Assembly (NCBI GenBank): GCA_050084985.1
Contig: JBITNC010000001.1
Coordinates: 192,696,001 to 192,760,000 of the forward strand
DNA: 64,000 nucleotides
From: Nageia nagi
Taxonomy: Eukaryota > Pinophyta
Direction of reading: 5' to 3'
Below, piece after piece: positions 1-12,103 of this stretch; position 1 is the stretch's first letter, and the number at the start of each line of letters is the position of its first letter. The notes under the pieces were generated by a model. It searched no databases. It worked only from the letters and a program-made list of their open reading frames with translations, and was not told the origin of the DNA. The position numbers and the translations under genes are program-made.

Positions 1-575
1 TACCAAAACTAATTAAACACATCTTATATCCAACAACACTTTCACCTCATCCACTAATATTTTTATACCAAATGTGTTATTTCAAATACAAACCATCTAA
101 AATAAGATGTAACCTCAAGAAGGCAGACAATGAAACCCATAACTTCACCTCCCTAGAAAAGAAACTATGATAGGCTAAACATTACTTGGCTAAAAGTCAA
201 GTTGCTTTAGCAAAGATGGTATACATGCTTAGTTATTTATCTTTGAATTTGGTTAATTACAGGTAAGCTGAGAGAATCCCTTACATCCTTTAGTTTTTTA
301 TTGGTCTTATCAAGTTGAATAGTTTTTATTTTGGGCAACAAAAATAGGTACAAATTGAGCATTATTTCATTACAGAATGAAAACTAGGTGGTATAACAAA
401 AACATATTATTTTTAAATTGATTATATTACTAGCTTCAATCATCAAATTAAATTTAAAAAATAGAAGAGATTGAAGTTTGTATATATTTTAAAGAAAAAA
501 ATTAGAAGCAAATAATACATAAAGGTATTAGTTGAAATTGATTAAATTATAAAATTTAAATAATAATATAATCTA
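1..575. other. AT-rich DNA, nothing recognised
   Basis: No open reading frame with recognisable protein similarity, no RNA gene and no repeat structure stands out here. Base composition is strongly AT with many homopolymer runs, typical of decayed intergenic plant DNA. Confidence 0.5.
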
Positions 576-745
576 TTAGGATAATGATAAAGTAAAGATA
601 TATTTAATCTTAATGATAAAGAAAGAAAGTGTATTTAAACTTAATGATAAAGTAAAAATATATTTAATGTTAATGATAAAGAAAGAAAGAAAGTGTATTG
701 AATGTTAATGATATATTTAAAGTTAATGATAATGATAAAAGATTA
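576..745. repeat. Short tandem repeat, TAATGATAAAG units
   Basis: The stretch alternates two related half-units of about 30 bp, one reading TAATGATAAAGTAAA and the other TAATGATAAAGAAAGAAAG, each followed by GTGTATT or ATATATTTAA. About five degenerate half-units are visible. It is an AT-rich minisatellite without coding content. Confidence 0.75.
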
Positions 746-1019
746 CTATATTTTTATTTCATACTTTATTAATCCAATCTTTTTAAGTACTTTGTATAAT
801 CTATAAATTTGTGGCTAAATTTTATTTGGTATATTATTTATTTATTTTACATGTATTCTTATTTATAATGTTGGATTCAAAATAATCTCATATTAGCTTA
901 TTGATTCTTTTTTATATAATCGCTTGTTATATTTATGCATATTTTGATAATGTATCTACCATTAAAAGTATTAATATTTTAATGCCATGATCATGAGATC
1001 TTTGTGAGGGTAATATTTA

Positions 1020-1510
1020 CAATTAGGAGCAAGTGGGAGGTGTAGGAGTACATGCTCCATCCACCCCCTCCTCCCCATGTTATTTATGAGGGAGGGGGTA
1101 TGAGCACATGCTCCAACCTACACCCCCTCCTCCCCATGCTGGTTAGGAATGGGGATAGGAGCACATGCTCCTACCCTCCCTCCTCCCATATTAGTTAGGA
1201 GAAGAAGTTAGAGCACACCCCTCCCTAGGTAGGATAAGAGCACCCCCTCCTCCCCATTTTGGTTAGGAGAGGGGGGTAGGAGAACATGCTCTGACCCTTA
1301 CACCCCTTCCTCCTTCCCATGTTGGGTTGGGAAGGTAGGTAGGATCACATGCTTTAGCCCCCTTCCCTCCTTCCCATATTGGGTTGGGTAGGGGCGTAGG
1401 GCACATGCTCCACCCCCTCCCTCATTCCCATGTTATGTTTGTCAAAGGGGAGGGGGCAGTAGGAGCACATGTTCTAACCCCTCCCTCCTCCTCCCCATGT
1501 TGATTTTGGT
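1020..1510. repeat. 60-bp minisatellite with core GGAGCACATGCTCC
   Basis: Eight degenerate units follow each other with a period close to 60 bp. Each has a core GGAGCACATGCTCC, two 6-bp arms (GGAGCA/TGCTCC) around a 2-base centre, followed by a pyrimidine block like CCCCCTCCTCCCCATG and a purine block like TTAGGAGGGGGG. Core positions are near 1047, 1101, 1158, 1211, 1279, 1341, 1399 and 1461. Pyrimidine and purine blocks are also complementary, so a single strand could fold as alternating hairpins. Further copies end each of the three larger repeats downstream, and single relics lie near 10291 and 10808. Confidence 0.9.
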
Positions 1511-4270
1511 TATCTTTATTTAAACATCCATAGGTTTTATTCCTTACTAAACACTAATATTATGCATCTATGATATCCTTTTAAGGTTTAGACTCTGACA
1601 TTTCTTGAATAATATAAGATTAAAAATTTTCCACCATTATGATAATGAACATCAAGTTTACCTTATTATTAACTATGTTATAAGTTTTTAGATCTAAAGT
1701 TATTATATTTTGGATTCCATACAACTTTGTATTACATATGCTACTAGTATACCATTTAAGCATTGACTTGGTATTATTCATGGATGTTAGTTTAAGTTAA
1801 TCATCATAATCATGATTTCCTCTTGCTCACCAAAATTATCTCTTATGGTTTAAAACTTTATTATTTCACTAAAATTCTCTTTTTTATAACTAAATAAAAA
1901 AGGGCTTTTCAAACACTATATTAGAAAAGAGAGAATTATAAAAAGCACTATTGATTTCTATTAAACTTGGTTTATGAGATAATCTATGGATTTAATAATC
2001 ATAGGATGTTGGAATAGATATGTAATTATCTTTTATGATGATTTGAAACTTTATTAATATTACCCTTATAATTGAATGATATAGGACTTCTTGAAGATAT
2101 ATAGACATGGAGATAATTCATTTGAAATCTATTTCTTTTGAATTGAGATATAAACATTGAAAAAATTGAATATTAGTTAGTGAGGTAGGAGCACATGCTC
2201 CACCCTCCCCCTCCTCCCCATATTGATTAGAGTGAGGATCACATGCTCTACCCCCCTCCTTCCCCCTCCTCCCCATGTTATATTGTAAGTCTTTTAAAGC
2301 CTTTTTAAACCTAATGGTTTATAGGGCCTATCAAACTTTGTCCATAAATAAATATAAATCAATTATATATTTGAATATTTATTTTTAATAAAATTAAATT
2401 ATATAATAAAATTATCAAGCTTATTTTATTTATATTTATTTAAATATTTATAGGTCTTATTCTTTACTAAATACTAACATTATGCATCTATGATATCCTT
2501 TTAAGGTTTAGAATCTAACACTTCTTGAATATATATATGGTTCGAACTTTTCCACATTATGATCATGAGCATCAAGTTTACCTTATTATGAACTATTCTA
2601 CAAGTTCTTGGTTCTAAAGTTATTATATTTAGGACTCCATCCAACTTTGTATTACAAATTCTACTAGTGTACCATTTGGGCATTGACTTTGTATTATTTA
2701 TGGATGCTAGTTTAGGTTAATCATCATCATAATGATGCTTGCCTCTTGTTCACCAAGATCATCTCTTTCTTGTTGTGCTTGCTTGTAATTATTATGGTTC
2801 AAAATTTTATTATTTCACTTAAAATTCACTCTTTTATAACTAAATAAAAAGGGCTTTTCAAACACTATATTAGAAAAGAGAGAGAATTATAAAAAGTAAT
2901 TTTAATTTCTATTAATCTTAATTTATGAGGTAATTTATGGATTTAATAATCATGGGTTATTTAAATATATGTGTAATTATCTTTTATGATGATTTGAAGC
3001 TTTATTAATATTACCCTTGTAATTGAATGATAAATGAAAATTTGAAGATATATAGACATAGAGATAATTAGTTTGAAATCCATTATTTTTTAATTAAGAT
3101 ATAGACATAGAAAAAATTGAATGTTGGTTGGTGGAGTAGGAGTACATGCTCCACCCCCCTCCTCCTCATGTTGTTTGGAGGGAGGAGCACATGCTCCACC
3201 CCCCTCACCCCTCCTCCCCATGTTGGTTGGGGGGTAGGAGTACATGCTCCACTCCCCGATCCTCCCCATGTTATATGATAATTCTTTTAAAGAATTCTTA
3301 AATCTAATGATTTACAGGGCCTAGCAAAGCTTTTCCATAAATAAATATAAATCAATTATGTATTTGAATGTTTATTTTTAACAAATTAAATTGTATAATA
3401 AAATTATTAAGCTTATTTTAGTTTTTCTTTATTTAAACATTCATAGTTCTTATTCTTTACTAAATCCTAATATTATGTAGATCTATGATATATTTTTAAG
3501 GTTTATACTCTAACACTTCTTGCATAATATAAGGTTCAAAATTTTTCATCATTATGATCATGAGTACCAACTTTACCTTATTATGAACTATGCTACAAGT
3601 CCTTGGCTCTAAAGTTATTAAAATTGGGACTCCATCCAACTTTGTATTACAAATGCTACTAATGTACTATTTGAGCATTTGCTTTGTATTATTCATAGAT
3701 GTTAGTTTAGGTTAATCATCATCATAATTATGCTTGCCTCTTACTCACCAAGATTATCTCCTGCTCACTATGCTTGTTTCTAATTATGATGGTTTAAAAC
3801 TTTATTATTTTACTTAAAATTCTCTCTTTTATAACTAAATGAAGAAGGGCCTTTTAAACACTATATTAGAAAAGAGAGATAAATATAAAAGCACTTTTGA
3901 TTTCTATTAAACTTAGTTTAGGAGGTAATCTATGGATTTAATAATCATAGGGTGTTGAATAGATATGTAATTAGCTTTTATGATGATTTAAAACTTTATT
4001 AATATTACCATTATAATTGAATGATAAAGGATTTTTTGAAGATATATAGACATGAAGATAATTAGTTTGAAATCCATTACTTTTAAATTGAAATATAGAC
4101 ATGGAAAAATTTAATGTTGGTTGGTGGAAGGGGGGGTAGGAGCACATGATCCACCCCCGCTCCTCCTCATGTTGGTTAGGGGTCGTAAGAGCACATGTTC
4201 CACCCCCCTTCCTCCCCATGTTGGTTGCGAGGGGGGTGGAGCATGTGATCCTACCCCCCATCTGAACCAA
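1511..4270. repeat. Three tandem copies of a ~0.95-kb unit
   Basis: A long unit occurs three times head to tail. Anchors such as ATGCATCTATGATATCC recur at about 1561, 2481 and 3474, giving periods near 920 and 990 bp. Each copy holds an AT-rich body of about 700 bp, then one to three minisatellite units with the GGAGCACATGCTCC core (near 2186-2280, 3138-3265 and 4132-4255), then, in copies one and two, a short linker containing TCTTTTAAAG. The third copy lacks the linker. Open frames in the region are not conserved between copies, so I see no gene here. The array looks like a satellite in an early stage of amplification. Confidence 0.85.
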
Positions 4271-4698
4271 ATATTATTGTATTCTCTAAAAGTGGGCCAT
4301 CATAGATTTGAGATTTTATTACTTTTTTAGTATAAGTGAACCTTTTTTTATTAAAAGAATTTCAAATAGTTGTAAATATGATACATATATATGTCTAATC
4401 AATTTTTTTTTTTAATTCTATCTAGTCCAAAAATGCATGCATGGGAAAATGAAATTCTACCATCATAACCCATTGATGAAGGAAATATTGCCAAAAAAAA
4501 TCAAATAAGAGGGTGTGAATTGTATATTGATATCTTTTACCCTAATAATTTTCATCCAAATTTGTGGCTTTTTCATGTTAAGAAGGATAAAAAAAATACC
4601 TATTGGTATTGTTATCACAACATCTCCATATAAATCAAATAAAGAGATAAATAAAGAGATTATTTCTATCCATATGGAAATAATCAACACTAAAAAAA
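4271..4698. other. AT-rich DNA, nothing recognised
   Basis: Short overlapping frames exist on both strands between 4463 and 4709, but they are shadows of one another and match nothing I recognise. Confidence 0.4.
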
Positions 4699-5398
4699 AT
4701 GGAGTGTAGTATCCATGAATTTGATTTACACATCAAACATTTTGTGAAGCAATTTATACAAAATAAGTCTATAATTCTAAAATATGGTTGGGATCTTAGA
4801 GATATAAAGAATCCTACAAACTTAAAAGTGGTTCAAACATCTATAGATATTCATGATGGTATCTCAAATATTTTGATTTATCTTTATGGTAAAATAGAGA
4901 ATACTTCATTGACCATACTTTACCACCACAAAAAAGGATTGTTCAAATCATAAATAGTACCTTCATCATGGACATTTCAGAGAAGATGTTTTATAAATGA
5001 TTTAGAGCTTGATTCTAGTAAATTTGTATGAACAAAGATTTTAAAGATGATAAGGCTACAAAAATTTGTAGAGAATATGAGAAATTTTTTTTGAAATAAT
5101 TAAATATGAATTTGAAGTTGCATCTAAATATTATTTATTTTAAGAAAAGACTTTTGATATTGACATAGATAGGTGTCACATTGCTCTGTCGAAGTTGAGT
5201 TTTCATCTAGTAGATGAAGATTCCTTGATATTAAGGATGCAAGCATCATTAAAAGATGCACTACTAATGGCTTTTGATTTAATTACAAAAGAGCATATAC
5301 ATCCAATATCAACAAAAGATGTAAATGAAAATAGATCAATTCATTTTTATATTCTTGATGGCCAAAACATAATATCAACTCAAAAAAAAAGTTGGTAA
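4699..5398 (+). pseudogene. Unrecognised coding-like remnant A
   Basis: Two open stretches (4699-4953, 84 codons; 5195-5398, 67 codons) have protein-like composition, with segments such as FVKQFIQNKSIILKYGWDL and MSFHLVDEDSLILRM. They lie in different frames and are separated by stop-rich sequence, so frameshifts or an intron must lie between them if they belong together. I recognise no family. They could be upstream exons of the NIF-like gene further downstream or the remains of a transposon gene; nothing in the sequence decides between these. Confidence 0.3.
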
Positions 5399-5978
5399 TC
5401 CTATATATTCTTCAGTACATAGCAAGTTTCAACATAGAAGATCTCACTTGCTTTCAAAATCAATTCCACAAGAGTTATGAACAAATATTTACTTACAAGT
5501 GACTGAAGCAAATCAAGCTTGGGTGTGCACACCTTTCATTAATAAAATAATTATAGCAAGAGCTAGATGGATGCTATTGGGAAGACCAATTCCACTGTCA
5601 AAAGATGGCACAAATTAGGATGCCACAAAGGTAATAATTAAAAATAATTAGTCAATTTAAAATTTTATTTTTTATTTCATTAAATTAATTATATTATTGC
5701 AATTTTTATAATTTTTTTAACATAATTTGTTTGATATTTTGTAGGAATTATAGGAATAATATCTAAATATTTTTGCAATGAAGAAAAAAGAAAGCTTGAA
5801 AGATAAGATGATGCTTGTCTACCTTTCAGATGATGTTTGAAATAAATGGAATTGAAATTTTGATCTTTACCAAATAGGTTGTTTAAAGTGTTCTCCAAAT
5901 AAAATTGATAAAGAATATTTTTAGAAAAATGACACAATAAAGCAATTTACAAGAAGTTTTTTTAGATGTCTTTGTGGT

Positions 5979-6392
5979 ATGAAAGATAATGAACTTGATA
6001 AATTGGTTGAACTAATTTATCAAGGTGATGTTTGGATATCTTCATCTATTCCTCTAGGAGAAAAAGAAATTTTAATGGAAGAATATTATAGAAAAATAAA
6101 ACAAGAGAGAACTTTTAGAGAAAAGTTTTTACAATTTATGGAAAATAAGGATGAAGATAGATGCAATTTAATGGGATGCATTGAAGAAAAATTCCTTTAG
6201 AATTATAATCTCCACACAAACTATATTCCATAATTACGTAACATTTTTAGCTATGAAAGTGAAGGAAAAGGAAATAAGAAAAGAAAACATGAGGAATTTG
6301 ATGAAAATAAAATTCCAAAAGAAGCTCAGATAATAATGAAAAGATATATTAAAGAAATAGATAAAGGAGTGCAACATCATTTCCCATATTCT
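5979..6392 (+). pseudogene. Unrecognised coding-like remnant B, cut by a solo LTR
   Basis: An open stretch of 73 codons (5979-6200) is rich in charged residues (segments LDKLVELIYQGDVWISS and EYYRKIKQERTFREKFLQF), followed by a further Lys/Glu-rich stretch in another register up to the LTR. After removing the solo LTR at 6393-6882 plus one target-site copy, the reading frame just before it continues for about 28 codons to a stop near 6968. No known domain is visible. The sequence behaves like former coding DNA, but its family is unknown. Confidence 0.3.
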
Positions 6393-6882
6393 TGATAGAA
6401 TTAGCTCTACACTAATCCTCAACGTCCAAGACTATAGGAAACTTAATCATTCAACATCTACAAGCTAATAACACCATTCACACAAGATAACACCAATATA
6501 ATGTGGTTCCTCCCTCCTTGGGAGTACATCCATAACTAGATCTCAATTCTTAAACTATGCACCCTCTTACTACAATTCCTTTCTCTCCTACACAAACTAG
6601 TAGAGTAATCTTACTCAAAATCCAAGTTCTATTACAAGAGGAGAGGCCCTCTATTTATAGCATGAGAGCACCTTCCTAACCCCCCTTTAACCCAAGGGTA
6701 AGGTTAGGGTTACAATAAATATATTACCTAACTTTAACCTACCAACTAACCACATGGTAAGGTCAAAGTTTACATAATAAAGAATTCAATTAATCCCTTA
6801 AGGTATCTAAATATCCTTTAAGTGATTAATTGAATTTACAAGGAGTTTAGATATTCACAATATTTCATTACAAATTCTAACA
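6393..6882 (-). mobile_element. Solo LTR, copia-type (family B)
   Basis: A 490-bp block begins TGATAGAATTAG and ends AAATTCTAACA, so read on the minus strand it runs TGTTAGAATTT...CTATCA. It is flanked by a perfect 5-bp target-site duplication ATTCT (6388-6392 and 6883-6887). No internal retroelement sequence accompanies it, so it is a solo LTR left by LTR-LTR recombination. It shares the motifs GGTTCCTCC, GGAGTACATCC and ACTAGATCTC with the copia LTRs at 12420, 20089 and 38969, which marks the families as related. Orientation is inferred from that resemblance. Confidence 0.9.
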
Positions 6883-7069
6883 ATTCTATCAATTTCATTT
6901 GTTGTTGTTCTACTCCATCCAATGTAATAAAAACACTATCTAGGATACCACATTTGAATCCTTTTTAATGTGAACTAGTTTGTTGAGCAAAGTGTTTTCA
7001 TTATTGTCAACACATTCAGTGGGACCTAGTTGGTATTGTGATACAATGTTTGAAACATGGATAGAGATG

Positions 7070-7335
7070 TTTAGTAATGTTGAGAATATATTTGATACTC
7101 AGTTAAAGTTGATGCAAATAATTTGTGCAAATCTGCAAAAGTTATCAAAAAGTTGTAAAACTTGCAAAAGTTATTAGAAAGTTATTTGGAGACTATTTAG
7201 AGATGTTTGGTGCATGTGTAGACATGTTTGGTACTCAAGAAAAGTTATTGTAGCATGTTCTTGTAAAATTTCAAAAGATGCAAAAGTTGTTAAAAAATTG
7301 CAAAAGTTGTAAAAGTTGTAAAAGTTGCAAATGTT
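7070..7335 (+). repeat. Degenerate GCAAAAGTTGT repeat
   Basis: The motif GCAAAAGTT(A/G)T recurs many times with variable spacing, densest at 7125-7175 and 7275-7330. It looks like a decayed short tandem repeat. An open frame over part of it (6980-7177) has no recognisable content. Confidence 0.55.
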
Positions 7336-9350
7336 ATGCATATATGCCAATGAATAGTTTTAGATATCCCAACATATCATTTGAAGCCTTATTTATCAGT
7401 TAGAAGTGAAATTATAGTGTTGATTTAGTGTTAGATGGATTTCAATACCATTTTGGAACTCTTGATAATTTTGTTGGAACAGGTCAATTCCACTTCAATG
7501 AATGTTTGGAAATGACATATCAATGTGAAACATATCAGCATATATAAAAACATGTTAGTATGGTGTTTGATATGTCATCTCAGTTTTCAAGACGATAGGA
7601 GGCATTTGTAGTACTTGATTGGGCAATTATGTGCTCTTAAGATGCCACTTTGTAGGTTAAATATTAAGAAAAACATTAAAATTTAGACTAAAAATATTTA
7701 ACTCAAGGTAGTTGGTACTAAGATGTGTATATAGTTAAAATTTCAAGTCAAACAGATATTTAAGGAAGAAATGGCATGTATTGTAAAAAGATAATTTCTC
7801 ATTTTTTCAATTTTGGATAGTTTTATATGATAATGGTAAAATGGTAAAATATTTTATGTTTGATTATAAATTTCAAAATTTGATGATTCATTAATGATCA
7901 ACTCATCAAAATGAGCAACTTTGCTTTTTGAACCATCTCGATCTGAGGTTTTGAGGTATGAGTTTGTGCAAGGTGTCCATACTTTGGCTATGAAGTGTTT
8001 GACAAAATGTCTTTAAAATGTGATGGTTTGGTATATTTTACATTATTTAAAGATATAAATATATGCTATCATATAGCATAGTTTGTATAAAAATCATCTT
8101 TATTAAAATTAAGTGGCATAACAAAATAATAGTATTTTGGAGGTATACGTGTAAATAGCAATGGTCGATAAACTTATTGAGTTTCTTAAAAAGAATAAAG
8201 AGTTGTTTTATTTTTCTTTAAGAGAAGTGCAAGAGTCAGTTACTTTTTTAAAAAGGAAAAAATATATTTATAATAAGTATTTCCAAAAAGGTTTTTATTT
8301 TTTTCTCAAGCAAAGAGTGAAAAAAAGATAATGAAGGTTGTCTCACTATTTTGGCTATAACTTTTGATCCGTGACTCCATTTGAGCTTGTTCTTTTTTCA
8401 AAGCATGCAAAATTTGAAGATATATAAGTTAGTTATATCTCCTATTAGAGAATTAATTTAGAGCTAAAAATTTCATTTTTTGATACAAATTCATAATTTT
8501 ATTTTAAGCTTTTTTATTGAGCTTATGGAAAACATTTTTCTTGTGTGTGCAGAGAATTAGCTTTTAGATTATTAGAGTGTATTGGGATTGAGATAGTCAG
8601 TGTGATAAGAGATTGAATTTGATCAATTCCATTCAAGGTCTTCAAGAATTGGATTCATTTTGCTACAACTTTGAGATTTTATCGAGTGGGTACTTGGTAA
8701 TTGGGGTCAGAGCTCCGTGTAATGGGTGCTGCAAAATATTTGATTGGTTAATGTCATCCTCATAGTGGGTGCTACAAAAATTTGTAAAAGTTCATCTTTT
8801 TTATTTATGACTAGATTTGGGTAGAAGCCCAAGCAATCCATTGACACAATGATTTTTTCCACTTTAGGTTTCCACTATAAATGTTGTGTTATGTGATGCA
8901 TGCTTTTGTGAGTGTTTTTGATTGTTAAATTTTTATATATGGTTAAATCTCTAATTCATATTGATTTACTCCCCCCCTGTATCAGTATCACACATAGTTC
9001 AACATAGTTATCTTTAATCTTTGCAAGCTTAAATCATGATTTTTAGAGGTGGATCTAATTAGGTTGTATACATTTTTTACAACGAATGAAATACATGGTA
9101 TTTTATTTTTTCTAATTCCAAATGAGAAGGTATTGCTAGTAATGTCTTCCCTCACCACATTTTTCAAAAATAAAATACAAATAGGGATAGTAACAAGAAG
9201 AAAAACAAATAAGGGAAAGGGATGAAAGATAATAATGTAATCAATTAGAAGAAAGGAATTTACAGGGTGTATAAAGACCATGAATTTATTGACTAGAATT
9301 CCATATGAATTCTGATCGATCTACATAGTGCAAGTGATGAATATAAAAGA
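7336..9350. other. Long stretch without recognisable gene
   Basis: No convincing coding sequence is visible. Two hints of an old retroelement are a segment near 8700 (GGGGTCAGAGCTCCGTG), weakly like a primer-binding site complementary to initiator tRNA-Met, and a run of seven C near 8970 followed by TGTATCAGTATCACACA. Neither has matching terminal repeats in the window. The rest is AT-rich intergenic DNA. Confidence 0.3.
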
Positions 9351-9551
9351 TTGAATTTATCTTTTGATTGGAGGCAAGATGCAGATGTAGTTCTTCCTAA
9401 ATTGTCTAACAAAAAAATGATAGAATTTTTTCGGAAGCTAAAGTCTATCCTTTTATATGTGAGAGAACATAATCATTTTGGAATGATATTATTTCAAATT
9501 ACTCAACAAAGGGAGGATTTATTTTATCACTTTTTGGTGGATGCATTGTAG
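9351..9551 (+). pseudogene. Unrecognised 66-codon open stretch
   Basis: The frame begins with an ATA-preceded Met-like context and encodes a hydrophobic and charged mixture (segments WRQDADVVLPKLSNKK and FRKLKSILLYVREHNHF). I recognise no family. It lies just upstream of exon-like pieces of the NIF-like gene and on the same strand, so it may be an earlier exon of that gene, but no clear splice sites decide this. Confidence 0.3.
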
Positions 9552-10208
9552 TTAAGGGTGTGAGTGATGTGAAAGAAAGAAGGTTAACTTGCATTATGGA
9601 AGACATCACCCAAGAAAATTTTTTAAAATCATTCTACAAGAAGTTGAACTCCTTAAAAACAAGTATATCTTTCTTAAAATATAAGATATATTTATTTCTT
9701 ATTAAATGTTATGGATTTTTTATTTAATGTTTAATAAAATTTGTGATCTTTAATTAAAACAGAAGATGAATCCATTCAAAATCATGAAAACCTATGGAAT
9801 GATGGAGTTCATATAGAGGAAGATTCTAATCAAAATGGAAATCATGATGAGATTATTATTTATTTTCCTATTATTGGAAAGGAATGAAGGTGACATATTT
9901 ATTCTTATATAAGTTTAATATGATGTATCAGAGAGATACTCTCAAATTATTAAATGATGATAGTTCAAGTATTGTCTTTACTAATTTAACTATATTTGAC
10001 TTATTTTCTCTCAAATAAATTTTTAGAATTGTTACAAGTTCAATTTTTCATATAAATGTATATATTTCTTTCAATTTAATTGTTATCTAATATATAATGA
10101 AGTTTGTGTTCTACGATTGAAACAATAGATAATAGTAAAACTGGTGAAGAAGGAGAAGATGAAGTTTCTAATCATGACAAAAATGAACTATTATGTAAAT
10201 ATTTTTAA

Positions 10209-11250
10209 GCTATATTAACTATAAATAATAAAATAATTTTTATAGTAGTTTTACTTATTTCATGTACAATAAGAGTTTGTTGTCATATGTTAGTGGGAGG
10301 GGGGAAGGAGCACATGCTTTTTTTAATATTTTATAGGAAAGAGTTGGGAAATATTTTTAATTATTTACTAATATTATTTAAGGATAACTTCTTATTTTTT
10401 AAATACAATTGTACAAAAATGATATTAATGATGTTGACATGAATGCATCTTAAAGCGAGAAAGAAGTATCAGGTAGATATATATTTAGTTATATAAATCA
10501 ATAACTTTATATTTATGATGTTTGAGGAAGAGGTATTTGATTGATATTATTTATGTATACTAACTTTGTATTAATTTTTTCCTTAGCAAAGGATGCATCA
10601 TTGGAGACAAATATTAATATGAGTCAAACCCATGCTTCATGTTCCAATATAAAAGAAAAAAGTTGTCCTATTCTCCTAGGTATTTAATAACATAATTTAA
10701 GCATATATAATCATCTTCAATTTGTTTGAGCTATATTAACTATAAATAGTAAATTTATTTTTATAGTAGTTTTACTTATTTCATGTACAATAAGAGTTTG
10801 TTGTAATATGTTAGTGGGAGGGGGGAAGAAACACATCCTTTTTTTAATATTTATAGGAAAGAGTTGAGAAATATTTTTTAATTATTTACTAATATTGTTT
10901 AAGGATAACTTCTTTTTTTTCAAATACAATTGTACTAAATGATATTAATGATGTTGACATGGATGCATCTCAAAGTGAGGAAGAAGTATTAGGTAAATAT
11001 ATATTTAGCTATATAAATCAATAACTTTATATTTATGATGTTTGAGAAAGAGGTATCTTATTGATATCATTTATCTATACTAACTTTGTATTATTTTTTT
11101 CATCAGCAAAAGATACACATTGGAGAAAAATATTAACATGATTCAAACCCATGATTCATGTTCAAATATAAAAAAAAAAATGTTATCTAATTCCCCCATG
11201 TATTTTATAATAGAATTTAAGCATAAATAATCATCTATAATTTGTTAACC
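10209..11250 (+). repeat. 521-bp tandem duplication carrying two small exons
   Basis: Two head-to-tail copies start at about 10209 and 10730. Each contains a relic of the minisatellite (AGTGGGAGGGGGGAAG), then an acidic mini-exon (NDINDVDM) ending at a GTAGAT or GTAAAT donor, then a second small exon preceded by a T-rich tract and AG. The second copy has more mutations in its exons (for example loss of the good reading register after AKD). This is an exon-level tandem duplication inside the NIF-like gene. Confidence 0.85.
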
Positions 11251-11848
11251 TTTTTTTATTATTTTGATAATAAATATTTATTTGTTTGTAGAAAAATGGA
11301 AAAGCATTTAATCATATTAGAATGGATCATATGATTAAGGCAACCACTATAGAGGAAGCTATTACATCAACATAAATTATTGAATTCAAAATGAAAAATT
11401 ACATTTTATGTTCTAGATTAGATGTATTTTTAAAGTTTCTAAACACCAAGTTTGAATTGGGATTTCGGTGTTCAAAAAATGTGAAAAGTGTCACTTCTGT
11501 TCTAGTGGATAGAATTAAAAACAAAAATCACTAAAGTTTTATTTTGGTTTAGAAAACCTTTTAGAAAGAGGTGAAATGAATCTTCATGAGATGTGGAAAA
11601 AAATCAAACCAAATGATGCCACCAATACATTACTTGTGCAAATTAAAGACAATGGAACATCAAAGGAGAATTGTTTTATCATAGATGATTTTGATGATCC
11701 AAATTGGTTAGTTAAGATTCTTTAGTCAAAAAAATTATCAAAAATTATTGGTCCACCATCAGATGTAAGACAATGTATAAAGGACATCAAATGAAATAAA
11801 AATACTTCAAAAGAATGTTTACTCCTAAACTTTTATATGATGATTGAT

Positions 11849-12070
11849 TATGAAAATAGTTCATTGAGATAATATGTATGTTCCAAGTCTTTTATAATGA
11901 AAATATTTTTGTAAAATAATATAAGATTGAATTTGTTAAACAAATTTCTATGAATTAAAATATATGGTAATTCATTATGAAATTAGTTCATTGAGATAAT
12001 TTGTATGTTCCAAGTCTTTTAAAATATCTTTATGAAATAATATGAGATTGAATTTATTAAAGAAATTTGT
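11849..12070. repeat. 127-bp tandem duplication
   Basis: The block TAGTTCATTGAGATAAT with its following sequence TGTATGTTCCAAGTCTTTT appears twice, anchored at 11849 and 11976. It lies in presumed intron sequence between two copies of the MFTPKLL-encoding exon. Confidence 0.8.
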
Positions 12071-12072
12071 GT

Positions 12073-12103
<31 letters not shown>
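12073..12103. repeat. (TA)n microsatellite
   Basis: An uninterrupted run of alternating T and A of about 30 bp lies in presumed intron sequence. Confidence 0.85.

Noticed and set aside
1020-1510. Regularly spaced repeats resembling a CRISPR array
   Set aside because: The whole 60-bp unit is repeated, spacers are not unique, no cas genes exist and the DNA is plant nuclear; it is a minisatellite.
8700-8720. Possible primer-binding site GGGGTCAGAGCTCCGTG
   Set aside because: Match to the tRNA-Met site is poor and no LTR pair brackets it.
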